Shown here piece after piece: positions 8,872 through 17,799 of a DNA stretch of 64,000 nucleotides (position 1 is its first letter; each line of letters opens with the position of its first letter). The notes below the pieces were generated by a model. It saw nothing but the letters and a program-made list of their open reading frames with translations, searched no databases and was not told where the DNA came from. The stretch spans positions 603,501 to 667,500 of the forward strand of contig NZ_CP117834.1 in assembly GCF_028735875.1 (NCBI RefSeq), in the 5' to 3' direction. The DNA is from Shouchella hunanensis. GTDB lineage: Bacteria; Bacillota; Bacilli; Bacillales; Bacillaceae_D. Both the position numbers and the translations under genes were made by a program.

Positions 8872-9539
8872 GAAAGTGTCACCCCTTTAGAAGCACGTTT
8901 TTCTAAATACCGAGCGAGTACAATAAGTGGCAGTGCAAGTAAGAAATAAGCAACTAATAAATACGTGTAAATTTCTACTTGGCTACTAATAGCAGTATTG
9001 CTACCTCTCAAAACGTTCGCATTAAAGGTTAAGTCGGCAAGTCCAATAAAATACACAAGGGAAGTCCCTTTTAACAGTTCAATCGCATTATTGCCAAAGC
9101 CAGGTAACATTAAGCGAAAAGCCTGTGGCAAAATGACTAGGCGCAATCGTTGAAAACGCGACATATTCAGAGAGATCGCCGCTTCAGTTTGACCAATATG
9201 TATCGAGTTAATCGCACTTCTTACCACTTCAGAAGCATAAGCGCCGTAATTTAACCCTACTGCTAATGAACCGGCTAGCATTAAACTCATGGAGATTCCA
9301 TCAATCAGTTGGGGTAACGCATAATACAAAAAGAACATTTGCACGAGTAGAGACGTGCCTCGAAATAACTCAACAAAAACAGCAGCTATCGTACGAACAA
9401 TAGCAAATTGAGACGTCCGCATTAATCCTGCTATGATGGCAATAGAATAAGCAAGAAGCGCACCATAAAGAAACACCATCACAGTTGTTGTCAGCCCTTG
9501 TAAAATAAAGGGAGCAAACGTCATAAAATTTGAAAACAT
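8868..9539 (-). CDS. ehuC: ectoine/hydroxyectoine-type ABC importer, permease EhuC
   Basis: 223 residues, a second HisM-type permease with an EAA loop (EAAISLNMSRFQRLRLVILPQA, about 137-158). It overlaps ehuD by four bases. A hairpin terminator lies between ehuB and this gene, so permease expression is probably lower than that of the binding protein, as is common for such importers. Forms the heterodimeric channel with EhuD. Confidence 0.84.
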   Translation of the reverse strand: MFSNFMTFAPFILQGLTTTVMVFLYGALLAYSIAIIAGLMRTSQFAIVRTIAAVFVELFRGTSLLVQMFFLYYALPQLIDGISMSLMLAGSLAVGLNYGAYASEVVRSAINSIHIGQTEAAISLNMSRFQRLRLVILPQAFRLMLPGFGNNAIELLKGTSLVYFIGLADLTFNANVLRGSNTAISSQVEIYTYLLVAYFLLALPLIVLARYLEKRASKGVTLS

Positions 9540-9561
9540 CCATCACACCTCTTTTTCTACG

Positions 9562-9600
9562 AAAAAAAGCATGGGTAACGGTTGTGCATCACCATGCTTC
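9562..9600 (-). terminator. intercistronic terminator/attenuator between ehuB and ehuC
   Basis: On the minus strand AAGCATGG pairs with CCATGCTT and is followed by seven T residues. It sits in the 78-bp gap after the ehuB stop. Its likely role is partial termination, giving excess binding protein over permease. Confidence 0.8.
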
Positions 9601-9617
9601 CCTCATACTATTTCCTA

Positions 9618-10472
9618 TTAGCCATTCCTCTCACAACGGTCTTCAGTTGTTAGATTATCTGGAGGCAAATTCGCTTCTGTAAAACCAAATTCTTCGATAA
9701 TAGCAAGAAGTTCACCGGACTCAATTAATTCTTGTAACCCTTCATTGTAGGCTTCTCTTAATTCATCATCTGCAAACACAGCAGCACCATATGCTGTGAC
9801 AGGCTCACCATCTATAATCGGTTGTTCAAATTCCTCAACGAACTCCACTTCACCTGAGGTATTATTTTGAGCTGCTGAATTTGCTGTAGCATCGGTGGCA
9901 ACCATAACATCAGCCATCCCACTTTCAACTGCCGCAATATTGTCGGCGATGCTTGATCCTTGCATGAATTGACTCGAATCAATCCCTAAGTTTTCAAGCA
10001 TCCCAATCTGATTTGCACCTGACATCACGGCTACCGTCACATCAGGATTTGCTACAATATCTTCATAACTATGCAAATTAAGAGGGTTTCCTGTTTGAAC
10101 GACAATCCCTTCTCCATATTGAATTTCAATATCGCCGAAGTTCCCCATTTCACAGCGCTGAGGTTGTACATCCATTGCAGCAGTTGCCATATCAAATGAA
10201 CCAGAATTTACCCCTTCAATTAATGCACCAAAATCATTTACAGTTCCTTCGATATCGTCATAACCAATCCGTTGCAACACGGCACGAGCAATCTCAGGAG
10301 CCGCTCCAGTTACTTCATTATTCTCAATGTCGATGTATCCGTATGGCTCTTCGTTCGCTACACCAACGGAAATAATGCCACCGCCGTCTCCATCTGTTTC
10401 ATCACTGCTACCGCAAGCAACGAGGGCTATAGATGTTACAACTAAAAATCCGAACATTCCTACTTTTCTCAA
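9618..10472 (-). CDS. ehuB: EhuB-like solute-binding lipoprotein
   Basis: 284 residues starting at a TTG at 10472, which has AAGGGGG 7 nt upstream; the longer frame to 10505 has no ribosome site. The lipoprotein signal ends in VALVAC. The body is a family-3 periplasmic binding fold with EhuB-type features: EEPYGYIDIENNEVTGAAPE, a central QPQRCEMG, and a C-terminal LPPDNLTTEDRC. The two cysteines could form a disulfide. Captures ectoine or hydroxyectoine by family inference and delivers it to EhuCD. First gene of the operon; upstream DNA (10,604-10,770) is AT-rich and holds no gene. Confidence 0.85.
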   Translation of the reverse strand: MRKVGMFGFLVVTSIALVACGSSDETDGDGGGIISVGVANEEPYGYIDIENNEVTGAAPEIARAVLQRIGYDDIEGTVNDFGALIEGVNSGSFDMATAAMDVQPQRCEMGNFGDIEIQYGEGIVVQTGNPLNLHSYEDIVANPDVTVAVMSGANQIGMLENLGIDSSQFMQGSSIADNIAAVESGMADVMVATDATANSAAQNNTSGEVEFVEEFEQPIIDGEPVTAYGAAVFADDELREAYNEGLQELIESGELLAIIEEFGFTEANLPPDNLTTEDRCERNG

Positions 10473-10774
10473 TATAAATCCCCCTTTTACAAGATCGTTT
10501 AACAAAAAACAAGTTGTTCCTTTTCGCTCTTTCTATTTCCCAACAACCTCTTTTTCATTGAACAAGTCTACTATGAGTATCATCATAGCATATTCACAAG
10601 TTTGTTAAAAATCAATTATTCAGCATATTCCTCCTTCTTTTTGCTTATTTTCGCTTTAGCCTCTTTCTCATTAAAATACATCTGAATAACTTAAAAATAA
10701 TCAACTTTCCAAAAAATAACGCAGTTTGTTTGTTTATTTTCGCCTTATATAAGTATGATTAGTGTAAGAAACAG

Positions 10775-10803
10775 AAAAGAGCAAGGAATCTCCCTGCTCT
10801 TTT
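10775..10803 (-). terminator. terminator of the acidic lipoprotein gene
   Basis: Minus-strand stem AAAAGAGCA/TGCTCTTTT directly after the stop codon of the neighbouring gene, with T residues in the 3' arm. It also reads as a hairpin on the plus strand. Confidence 0.75.
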
Positions 10804-10809
10804 ACGATA

Positions 10810-11607
10810 TTACTCTTCTTGTTCTTCCATTTCTTGTTCTAAATCTGCTTGCATCTCTGCCATTTTTTCTTGTGCCTCTTCAAGTGTAATAGCTTGTTCA
10901 ATTGCGTCTTCATCATAATCAACCTCTTCTAGCTGATCAAACTGACTAAATTCGTACACAACCTCTTCCGAAAACAGTTGCCCAACTTCGGCTATTTCAC
11001 CTTCCATAGATAATTCACTTCGTTCTTGCGTGAAGTTGTCTTTTTGAATAAGTAATTCAAAATTAAAATCTTGAAGGTCAACCTCTAACTCTTCCGGGCT
11101 TTCACCCATAAAGGCTAATGCAAGATTTTTCACCTCGTCGTCCGTACCTGATGCCGATAGATGGTAATGGTCTTCTGTTTCTTCTAAGCTCAGTGCATCA
11201 GTATGATTTGCTAAAGTTGTTAATTGATCCTCGGCTGGTTGAAAAGACTCTGATCCAGAAATGCCGCTTTCTTCTGCAGAAAGTTGAATCCATTCCTCAA
11301 GCATTGGCTCTTCCGTATAAAACGCTCCATCATGCATAAAGGTCATCGCCGGTTGACCTTCCTCTTCGTTTTCAGCTTGTTGCTCCGATATGGAAAAAGC
11401 AAACGGTTCCCGTATAATCTTCGTTGTTGTTACAGAACCTTGTCCCTCTTGACCGCTGGCCGTTGTATCCATTTGGTAACTCGTTTTTTCTGCCATCTGT
11501 TCTTGTGCATTTTCTAAGATTGTATCGATTTCACCTTGATCTGCTTGATCATCTTGACATCCAGCTAGCGCGATCGCTGCAATAAGAATAAATGGTGTTT
11601 TTTTCAC
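10810..11607 (-). CDS. acidic DUF6612-like lipoprotein
   Basis: 265 residues. GTG at 11607 is chosen because GAGG lies 8 nt upstream; a GTG three codons earlier overlaps that site. The lipobox is ALAGC. The mature part resembles the LolA/LppX-like fold of DUF6612 lipoproteins (alternating strands, YQMDTTASG, FMHDGAFYTEEP, WIQLS). The C-terminus is almost entirely Glu, Gln and Met (last 25 residues), giving a strongly negative protein suited to alkaline surroundings. Function unknown; it is surface-anchored and monocistronic. Confidence 0.7.
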   Translation of the reverse strand: MKKTPFILIAAIALAGCQDDQADQGEIDTILENAQEQMAEKTSYQMDTTASGQEGQGSVTTTKIIREPFAFSISEQQAENEEEGQPAMTFMHDGAFYTEEPMLEEWIQLSAEESGISGSESFQPAEDQLTTLANHTDALSLEETEDHYHLSASGTDDEVKNLALAFMGESPEELEVDLQDFNFELLIQKDNFTQERSELSMEGEIAEVGQLFSEEVVYEFSQFDQLEEVDYDEDAIEQAITLEEAQEKMAEMQADLEQEMEEQEE

Positions 11608-11843
11608 GCTTAGCACCTCGTTTTATTTGACTTCCTCGTCACTCTAACATATGAACAAAGTAGAGAACGACGACTTCATCAAATTCCCCTATTTTTATAG
11701 ACTTTACGTCATTTCAACAGAACGCCACCTATTTTTTTAGAATCAACCATAATTTACAATATTTCTTTAAACGAACCGTAAGATTCATTTATGGTCGCGA
11801 AGGGTATAATAGTCCATATTACTCATTATGGAGGATTTCTTTT

Positions 11844-12800
11844 ATGAATAAACCACTTCTTTCTGTTATTGTTCCTTCATTTAACGAAGAACAAAATGTC
11901 GAGCCCTTTTACTTTGCTTTAAAAGAAGTGCTTGACCAAAGCCATTATCGCTTTGAAGTGATTTATATTGATGACGGTAGTTCTGATTCCACCCTTTCTT
12001 TACTCCAACGTCTCTCTACTTGGCACCCCCAAGTAAATTATATTTCATTTACAAGAAATTTCGGTAAAGAAGCAGCCATTTTAGCCGGATTTCAACATTC
12101 GAAAGGGGATTGTGTGATTGTCATTGATGCCGACCTTCAGCACCCAGTCGAAATGATTCACGAGCTTCTTGATGGGTACGAGGAAGGATACGACCAGGTC
12201 ATTGCGTGCCGAAATCGAAAAGGAGACAATTTTGTTAAAACGGCTTTGTCAAAGGTCTACTATAAACTTATTAACAAAGTCGTCGACGTTCAGCTCGAAG
12301 ATGGGGCTGGCGATTTTCGCTTGTTAAGTCGAAGAGCTGTTGATGCCTTACTCATTTTAAGTGAAGGGAATCGTTTTTCAAAAGGATTGTTCTCATGGAT
12401 TGGTTTTGATCAAAAAGTGGTTCATTATGAAAACGTCAGTCGCCAAAATGGTGAATCAAAATGGTCCATACAGAAACTTATTAATTATGGAATTGACGGG
12501 ATTGTATCATTTAACTTAAAACCGCTTCGTATTTGTTTCTATATGGGCGGTATGATCTTGTTAGCTGCACTTGCTTACATTCTTGTCATGCTCACACAAA
12601 TCGTTCGAACAGGTATCGACGTCCCTGGGTATTTCACCATTATTTCAGCTGTTTTATTCCTTGGAGGGATTCAATTATTATCACTAGGTATTATTGGCGA
12701 ATATATTGGCCGAATTTACAATGAAACAAAAAAAAGACCGCATTATTTAGTTAAAGAATCCAATGCTACAAAAGGAAAACGATATGAACGCATTCAGTAA
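11844..12800 (+). CDS. family 2 glycosyltransferase, CsbB/DPM1-like
   Basis: 318 residues. The GT-A domain has SFNEEQN, IYIDDGSSDST near 35-45 and the metal-binding DADLQHP near 93-99, then QNGESKWS; two transmembrane helices follow at about 232-254 and 265-290. This is the layout of enzymes that load a sugar onto undecaprenyl phosphate (GtrB, CsbB). It starts a three-gene overlapping operon with a GtcA flippase and a YfhO protein, the three-component system used for lipoteichoic acid glycosylation in B. subtilis. A TATAAT -10 is at 11,805-11,810 and GGAGG precedes the ATG. Confidence 0.87.
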   Translation: MNKPLLSVIVPSFNEEQNVEPFYFALKEVLDQSHYRFEVIYIDDGSSDSTLSLLQRLSTWHPQVNYISFTRNFGKEAAILAGFQHSKGDCVIVIDADLQHPVEMIHELLDGYEEGYDQVIACRNRKGDNFVKTALSKVYYKLINKVVDVQLEDGAGDFRLLSRRAVDALLILSEGNRFSKGLFSWIGFDQKVVHYENVSRQNGESKWSIQKLINYGIDGIVSFNLKPLRICFYMGGMILLAALAYILVMLTQIVRTGIDVPGYFTIISAVLFLGGIQLLSLGIIGEYIGRIYNETKKRPHYLVKESNATKGKRYERIQ

Positions 12801-13203
12801 TTTTTGTCAGAAAATCTATCGAAACCAATTTATGCGATTCGCTTTTGTTGGAGGGATTAATACACTTGTATTTTATTCCCTCTTCTTGCTTTTTCATCAA
12901 GTCTTTTCCCTGTTTTATTTAGTTGCTCACATCTTAGCCTTTATTCTTTCAATGATTGTTTCTTATTTTTTAAATGTTTTTTTTACGTTTGGTGTGAAAC
13001 CATCTATAAAAACATTTTTACAATTCCCGCTAACACAAGTGGTAAATTTCACTGTATCAACGAGCCTCGTCTTTGTATTCGTTGAACTATTTAAGTTATC
13101 TCCTGTTATTGCGCCGATATTTGCAGTATTTCTAACAGTACCCATTACGTTCGTTATTACAGCGAAAATTTTAAAACGAGATGGAGTTTCACATGAATCT
13201 TAA
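12784..13203 (+). CDS. GtcA/GtrA family membrane protein
   Basis: 139 residues from the ATG at 12,784, with AAAAGGAAAACG upstream; it overlaps the end of the glycosyltransferase gene by 17 bp. Four hydrophobic segments and the conserved opening FMRFAFVGGINTLVFY mark the GtrA/GtcA family. These proteins are proposed to flip undecaprenyl-phosphate-linked sugar to the outer membrane face. Position between a CsbB-like enzyme and a YfhO protein fits that role. Confidence 0.87.
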   Translation: MNAFSNFCQKIYRNQFMRFAFVGGINTLVFYSLFLLFHQVFSLFYLVAHILAFILSMIVSYFLNVFFTFGVKPSIKTFLQFPLTQVVNFTVSTSLVFVFVELFKLSPVIAPIFAVFLTVPITFVITAKILKRDGVSHES

Positions 13204-15778
13204 AAAAGCACTCATTCTTGTTAGTTTAAGCCTAGTGGTCGCGTTTCTTGCCCACGGTTTCTTTCTGTATCAACTACTACATGGGCAATTTATGGTTGGG
13301 CCTAATGACGGAACAGCTCAAATGCTGCCTTTTAAGCAATTTTTATATAGTCAGTTCAGCCAAGGGAACTTCTTTTATTCTCACCAGTTTGGTCTTGGTG
13401 GAGGAATTTTTAGTCAGCTTGCTTATTATTTTTCCACAAGCACCGTTTTTTTTCTCACTTTTCTAGTAGTCTTGATTGGCGAATGGATGCAATTATTTCA
13501 GAACCCAGACAATATTCTTTTCTGGGCAAATGCTGCTGTTATTGTAAACAGCCTTCGATTAGCTCTTGTTATCATCATCACTACCTATGTGTTGCGCTAC
13601 TTTAAAATAGCCTTTCCGTTTGCTTTTCTTGGCGCCGTTTTATATGGCGCGAGTGTCATGTATTTTCGTCATGCCTCCTTCTGGGAATTTTTTGCGGATG
13701 CCTATTTATGGTTACCTTTACTCGTTTTTGGGGTAGAGAAGATTATACGGGAGAAAAAACCGTGGTGGTTTATTTTCGCAATTGCCCTTTCCATCATTAA
13801 TAATTTTTATTTTGCCTATATGAATTTTATTTTCATTGGCATTTATGCGATTTTGCGCTTTTTCATTAAGTTTTCTAAAGAGGAAATTTCTATTAAACAT
13901 CAGCTGTATACATATATTCCTGCAACCATGCTCGGTTTTTTTATTGGCTCATTTGCTTTTGTACCAGCTGTATATGGCTTTTTAAACAATCAAAGACCAC
14001 CATTTGAGCAGTCAATCGAGTGGATCGATTTTCATGATGAAATCTTTTTTACAAGTCGCTATCTGCTGATCCCAGCTTTGTTTATTTTATTTATCTGTTG
14101 TAAAAGTTTATATCGGTTTAAGCCTTTTCTTTTGTTTTCTTTGCTCTCATGCCTATTTATTCTTTTTCATTATAGTCCAATGATTGGAAGTATATTTAAC
14201 GGCTTTTCCGCCCCTCAATATCGGTTTCAATACATGGGATCCTTTGCTCTAGCAGCAGCTGTTGTTTTTGGCTTAAGCAAATTTTGGCATATTCCTAAAA
14301 AAGAAAAAGTACTTGCTAGTAGCGTGACAGGAGTTGTATATACAGGATTGTTCATTAGTGGTCTCATTACGGATAGAGACGCTTTTCTTTCCATTCAAGC
14401 GATTACGCTTTTTGGAACGGCTATTCTAACGGTGCTCATGATCGTTTTTCTAGTAAATGGTCGACGGAAGCACCTATTGTACGGACTGGTAGGCATCACT
14501 CTAGTCTTACATATCGGTTTAACGAATGCGTATCAGAAAGAATGGTTATTTGAACGAGGGGATCTACAAGCCACCTCGGCAGAATTCCTGCAAAGCCATG
14601 CATATGATCATCGACTGCAAAGAGACTTACTGAATGAAGTGGAGGAACATGCACCTTTATCGAGAATTGAATGGGTCGCTGATTTCCGCAATAACACGCC
14701 GCTTGTTCAAGACTTTAACGGAGTTAGTGCGTATTCAAGTGTATTAAATAGTGAATTGCTTTTCTTTTATTACACGGATTTGGAGATTGACATGAATCGG
14801 GAAAGTGTCAGCAGGTATTCAGGATTCGGTGACCGTGTGAACCTCCATAGCTTGTACCAAGTCTCACATAAGTTGATTGACAAAGAAGATCCAGACCCCG
14901 TTCCGTACGGATTTACTGAAGTAAGCGAAAATGAACGTTATCATCTGTTTGAAAATGAACAATTGCTTCCTTTCGCGCGCACAGCTTCCACCCTTTATGG
15001 AAGAGACCAACTGTCTTCTTATAGCGTGCTAGATAAAGAACACGCTATGCTTACTGGTGCTATTGTGGATGAAGAGCTCGCTACCGAAGAGTTCCGTTCA
15101 ACAGTGCAAAACCGTATCGACGACACAACCATCACAGCGATTGGCGGGGAGTACCATGATGGTCAATTAACAGTAACGGATGATATAGGTGGAATTGACA
15201 TTGAAGTTGGTGAACGGCAAGACGACGAAGTCGATGATTATCTATCCTTTTACTTGCTAAATAACGCGGAGACAGCTCCTCTATTCCCGCTAACAGTAAA
15301 TGAATTTGAAACGGATCGAAAATCACGTCAATCAATTTACAAAACGGATATGAATCACCTAACGGTAAGAGTTGAAGCAAGTGAAACGATTTCATTAAGA
15401 GTGCCACAAGGGGAATATACATTAACAGAACTAGCACTGTACACAGAGAACTATGACATTCTCCAAGCACAACAACAAGAGTCGACAGACATGCATACCG
15501 CTATCGATGGAAGACATATTATAATTGATATCGATAACCAGTCAAACGATGAACTATTGATTTTACCCGTCCCTCATGAAAAGGGTTGGGAAGTGAAAAG
15601 AAATGGGCAGACAGTAGATGTTGAACAAGTCAATTATGCGTTTCTCGGGGTCAAACTTGAAGAAGGTGAAAACGAAATACGGTTTTCTTATTTACCACCT
15701 TTCTTTAAACCAACATTGCTCTTAGCGATTGTAGGATTGATCCTTACCTTTAGTTGGATGTATGCAAGAAGAAAGTAA
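13193..15778 (+). CDS. YfhO family polytopic membrane glycosyltransferase
   Basis: 861 residues from the ATG at 13,193, with GATGGAG 6 nt upstream; overlaps the GtcA-like stop by 11 bp. About a dozen transmembrane helices fill residues 5-460, with a large outside loop after the first helix (GPNDGTAQMLPFKQFL) as in GT-C enzymes. A soluble beta-rich region of some 350 residues follows, then a final helix at the C-terminus. YfhO proteins transfer the flipped sugar to lipoteichoic acid or a related polymer. The acceptor here is inferred from B. subtilis. Confidence 0.86.
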   Translation: MNLKKALILVSLSLVVAFLAHGFFLYQLLHGQFMVGPNDGTAQMLPFKQFLYSQFSQGNFFYSHQFGLGGGIFSQLAYYFSTSTVFFLTFLVVLIGEWMQLFQNPDNILFWANAAVIVNSLRLALVIIITTYVLRYFKIAFPFAFLGAVLYGASVMYFRHASFWEFFADAYLWLPLLVFGVEKIIREKKPWWFIFAIALSIINNFYFAYMNFIFIGIYAILRFFIKFSKEEISIKHQLYTYIPATMLGFFIGSFAFVPAVYGFLNNQRPPFEQSIEWIDFHDEIFFTSRYLLIPALFILFICCKSLYRFKPFLLFSLLSCLFILFHYSPMIGSIFNGFSAPQYRFQYMGSFALAAAVVFGLSKFWHIPKKEKVLASSVTGVVYTGLFISGLITDRDAFLSIQAITLFGTAILTVLMIVFLVNGRRKHLLYGLVGITLVLHIGLTNAYQKEWLFERGDLQATSAEFLQSHAYDHRLQRDLLNEVEEHAPLSRIEWVADFRNNTPLVQDFNGVSAYSSVLNSELLFFYYTDLEIDMNRESVSRYSGFGDRVNLHSLYQVSHKLIDKEDPDPVPYGFTEVSENERYHLFENEQLLPFARTASTLYGRDQLSSYSVLDKEHAMLTGAIVDEELATEEFRSTVQNRIDDTTITAIGGEYHDGQLTVTDDIGGIDIEVGERQDDEVDDYLSFYLLNNAETAPLFPLTVNEFETDRKSRQSIYKTDMNHLTVRVEASETISLRVPQGEYTLTELALYTENYDILQAQQQESTDMHTAIDGRHIIIDIDNQSNDELLILPVPHEKGWEVKRNGQTVDVEQVNYAFLGVKLEEGENEIRFSYLPPFFKPTLLLAIVGLILTFSWMYARRK

Positions 15779-15792
15779 AATTCTTCTTGCAT
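15762..15792 (+). terminator. hairpin at the end of the glycosylation operon
   Basis: A 12-bp stem ATGCAAGAAGAA/TTCTTCTTGCAT spans the yfhO stop codon. No T-run follows, so it may be an mRNA-stabilising hairpin rather than a true terminator. Confidence 0.5.
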
Positions 15793-15897
15793 CCCAATTG
15801 AATAAATGGTAATATGGAGTTTAAACCCATGGAAATCGACCGATTTCGAATTATTCATAGGATTTTAAAAATTAATTTAACGCGGAGGTGATATGAT

Positions 15898-16062
15898 TTG
15901 AAACGACTTTATATTGGTTATGTAACACTGCTCTTGGCTCTAGGTATTGTGCTAATTGCATTCGGTGTCTTAGATAGCATTGCACCAACAATTGTATTTA
16001 CATTGCTTATTCTTGGTTCAGTCCTCTCTTTATTATTCAAACCTCGTAAAGCGCATAGCTAA
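15898..16062 (+). CDS. 54-residue two-helix membrane protein
   Basis: Starts at TTG 15,898 with a strong GGAGGTG 7 nt upstream; the ATG inside that spacer is followed at once by a stop. Two hydrophobic segments (about 7-25 and 29-46) flank the turn LDSIAP, and the end is basic (KPRKAHS). I recognise no family. It resembles the next small gene in the pattern DSI-P, GS-S and KP-K, so the two look like tandem paralogues. Confidence 0.65.
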   Translation: MKRLYIGYVTLLLALGIVLIAFGVLDSIAPTIVFTLLILGSVLSLLFKPRKAHS

Positions 16063-16153
16063 AGCCTTTCCCGAGCCTGTTATTTCAACTTTTTGACCTA
16101 ACTCATTTCGTTCGCTACAATACTCTTAGTAGTTATTACGGCGGAGGTCTAAC

Positions 16154-16333
16154 ATGTCCAAAAAACCAAACGAAAACCCACCAAATGAAGCACTCGGAAT
16201 GATCATCGGATTACTGATTGCAGTCGGCGCTAGCATTATTTTTGATAGTATTCCTATTGGAATTATTGTCGGGATTATTGTTGGTTCAATGATTAGTTTC
16301 TATAGTAGGAAACCAAATAAGAAAAATCAATAA
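16154..16333 (+). CDS. 59-residue two-helix membrane protein
   Basis: ATG at 16,154 with GGAGG 6 nt upstream. A charged Asn/Pro-rich head (KKPNENPPNE) precedes two hydrophobic segments around the turn FDSIPIG, and the tail is basic (KPNKKNQ). Pattern similarity to the preceding 54-residue protein suggests duplication. Function unknown. A terminator follows immediately after the stop. Confidence 0.65.
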   Translation: MSKKPNENPPNEALGMIIGLLIAVGASIIFDSIPIGIIVGIIVGSMISFYSRKPNKKNQ

Positions 16334-16360
16334 CCGGCTCATGCAAGAGTCGGTTATTTT
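16332..16360 (+). terminator. terminator after the small membrane genes
   Basis: Stem AACCGGCTC/GAGTCGGTT (one wobble pair), loop ATGCAA, then ATTTT. It begins in the stop codon of the 59-residue gene. Confidence 0.8.
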
Positions 16361-16431
16361 CATATTTTTTCTTTCGGCGCATACTATAAGTATGAAACAT
16401 TTTGAAGACAAACCAATAGGGAGGTATTCTT

Positions 16432-16974
16432 TTGTTATTCAAAAAAAAGAAAGCTCCGTCCTTTGATCAACCTCAACCGTCTCAGCCATCATTTCGCCAA
16501 CCACCACCGCCAACAACTAGCAGTCCATCTCAAGGATCCCAAATAAACCAGCCAAAGCCTTTAAGCTCAGACCAGCTACAGCACCTTCAACAGTTCATAC
16601 AACATGCTTATCAAGCCGTAACAGACTATGAATACTTATATGAAAAAGTCCCAACGGAACACACCGCACATACCATTCGTGGCATTATTGATGATAATAA
16701 AAAACACTATCAAACTCTCCTTCATTTGTATCGCAAGCAAGCGAATAAAGATCCTGAAGTGACAGAAGCTATGTTAAATCGAAATGCTTATACTCCTGCT
16801 CTAAAGAAAGCATTTGAACAGGAACAGCAGTACACGCATTTATTCGAAGAAGCAGCTCGCTTATCAGACAATCGACAGCTACGTGATATTTATACATCTA
16901 TAGCCAGAGATCATCAGCGACACGCACTATGGTTCCTTTCTTATTTAACCATTTATACAAACGACAAAACCTAA
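16432..16974 (+). CDS. ferritin-like domain protein with Pro/Gln-rich head
   Basis: 180 residues starting at TTG 16,432 with GGGAGG 7 nt upstream. Residues 1-60 are low complexity (Lys run, then Pro, Gln and Ser). The rest is a helical bundle with ferritin-like spacing of acidic and His residues: YEYLYEKVP, DDNKKHYQTLLHLY, EQEQQYTHLFEEA and ARDHQRHALWFL, candidate di-metal ligands. No membrane segment or signal is seen. Relatives occur in spore-forming bacilli; the function is not known. It converges on fdhD across a shared terminator. Confidence 0.7.
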   Translation: MLFKKKKAPSFDQPQPSQPSFRQPPPPTTSSPSQGSQINQPKPLSSDQLQHLQQFIQHAYQAVTDYEYLYEKVPTEHTAHTIRGIIDDNKKHYQTLLHLYRKQANKDPEVTEAMLNRNAYTPALKKAFEQEQQYTHLFEEAARLSDNRQLRDIYTSIARDHQRHALWFLSYLTIYTNDKT

Positions 16975-17009
16975 ATAGAAGCTAAGGTTATTAGCCTGAG
17001 CTTCTATTT
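16973..17009. terminator. bidirectional terminator between ferritin-like gene and fdhD
   Basis: Stem AAATAGAAGCT/AGCTTCTATTT. It overlaps the stop of the plus-strand gene and the last codons of fdhD on the minus strand, so both transcripts end in one short palindrome. Confidence 0.8.
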
Positions 17010-17797
17010 ATCCGTTCAGGAACTGTATATACGTTCATAGATTGATGTCGAATAAAACCAACTGTTGTAATCTCCAGCTCTTCTGCAATTTCAAGAGCTC
17101 GATTGGTAGGTGCCGATTTGGATAAAATCACTTCACATCCAATTTTCGCTACTTTAAGAACGATTTCAGATGATAGCCTCCCGCTAAAGATGATAACCTT
17201 ATCCTCTAGGCTAAGCTGATGACGTAAACAGTATCCATACAGTTTATCGAGGGCGTTATGACGACCGATATCTGTTCGCATTAACACAATGCCACTTGGC
17301 GTTGCTAGTGCTGCATTATGCACACCACCTGTTTCTTTAAAGGTAGTTGCCCCTGCTTGAAGTTCATTCATTAGTGTCATACACTCAGTAGGTGATAGAA
17401 ACACATTACGCGTCTTCATTGTTTTCGTTGTTTTGGCATCTGCGGCAAATATAAAACTTTGTCGACTCATACCACAACAGGAGGTCAAATACCGCTTTGT
17501 TTGCAACTGATGATGAAATGGATTCAACGCTTGCTTTAACGTTACATGAACAAATCCACTTGCGGCTTCATAGCGAAGATGCATGATTTTATCGACGGAT
17601 ACAATAAACCCTTCTGAAACTAAATAACCAACGACCATATCTTCAATGTGATCTGGAGAAGAAATCATCGTCACAACTTCTTCCCCATTTATTTTTACAG
17701 TGATCGGTATTTCCGTTGCAACCATGTCTTCTACAACGTGTTCTTTGCCATTTACAAACCGGACAATGGTCCGGTTTGTTTGTTTTGAATAAGCCAT
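16991..17797 (-). CDS. fdhD: FdhD, sulfurtransferase for formate dehydrogenase
   Basis: 268 residues from the ATG at 17,797, two bases after the stop of the DUF1641 gene; the ribosome site is weak, so translation is probably coupled. The longer frame would overlap that gene by 64 bp. The conserved cysteine motif TSCCG lies near residue 107, GGVHNAAL and DIGRHNALDKL follow. FdhD moves sulfur from IscS to the molybdenum cofactor, which formate dehydrogenase needs for activity. Placement behind fdhF matches that role. Confidence 0.93.
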   Translation of the reverse strand: MAYSKQTNRTIVRFVNGKEHVVEDMVATEIPITVKINGEEVVTMISSPDHIEDMVVGYLVSEGFIVSVDKIMHLRYEAASGFVHVTLKQALNPFHHQLQTKRYLTSCCGMSRQSFIFAADAKTTKTMKTRNVFLSPTECMTLMNELQAGATTFKETGGVHNAALATPSGIVLMRTDIGRHNALDKLYGYCLRHQLSLEDKVIIFSGRLSSEIVLKVAKIGCEVILSKSAPTNRALEIAEELEITTVGFIRHQSMNVYTVPERINRSSG

Positions 17798-17799
17798 AT

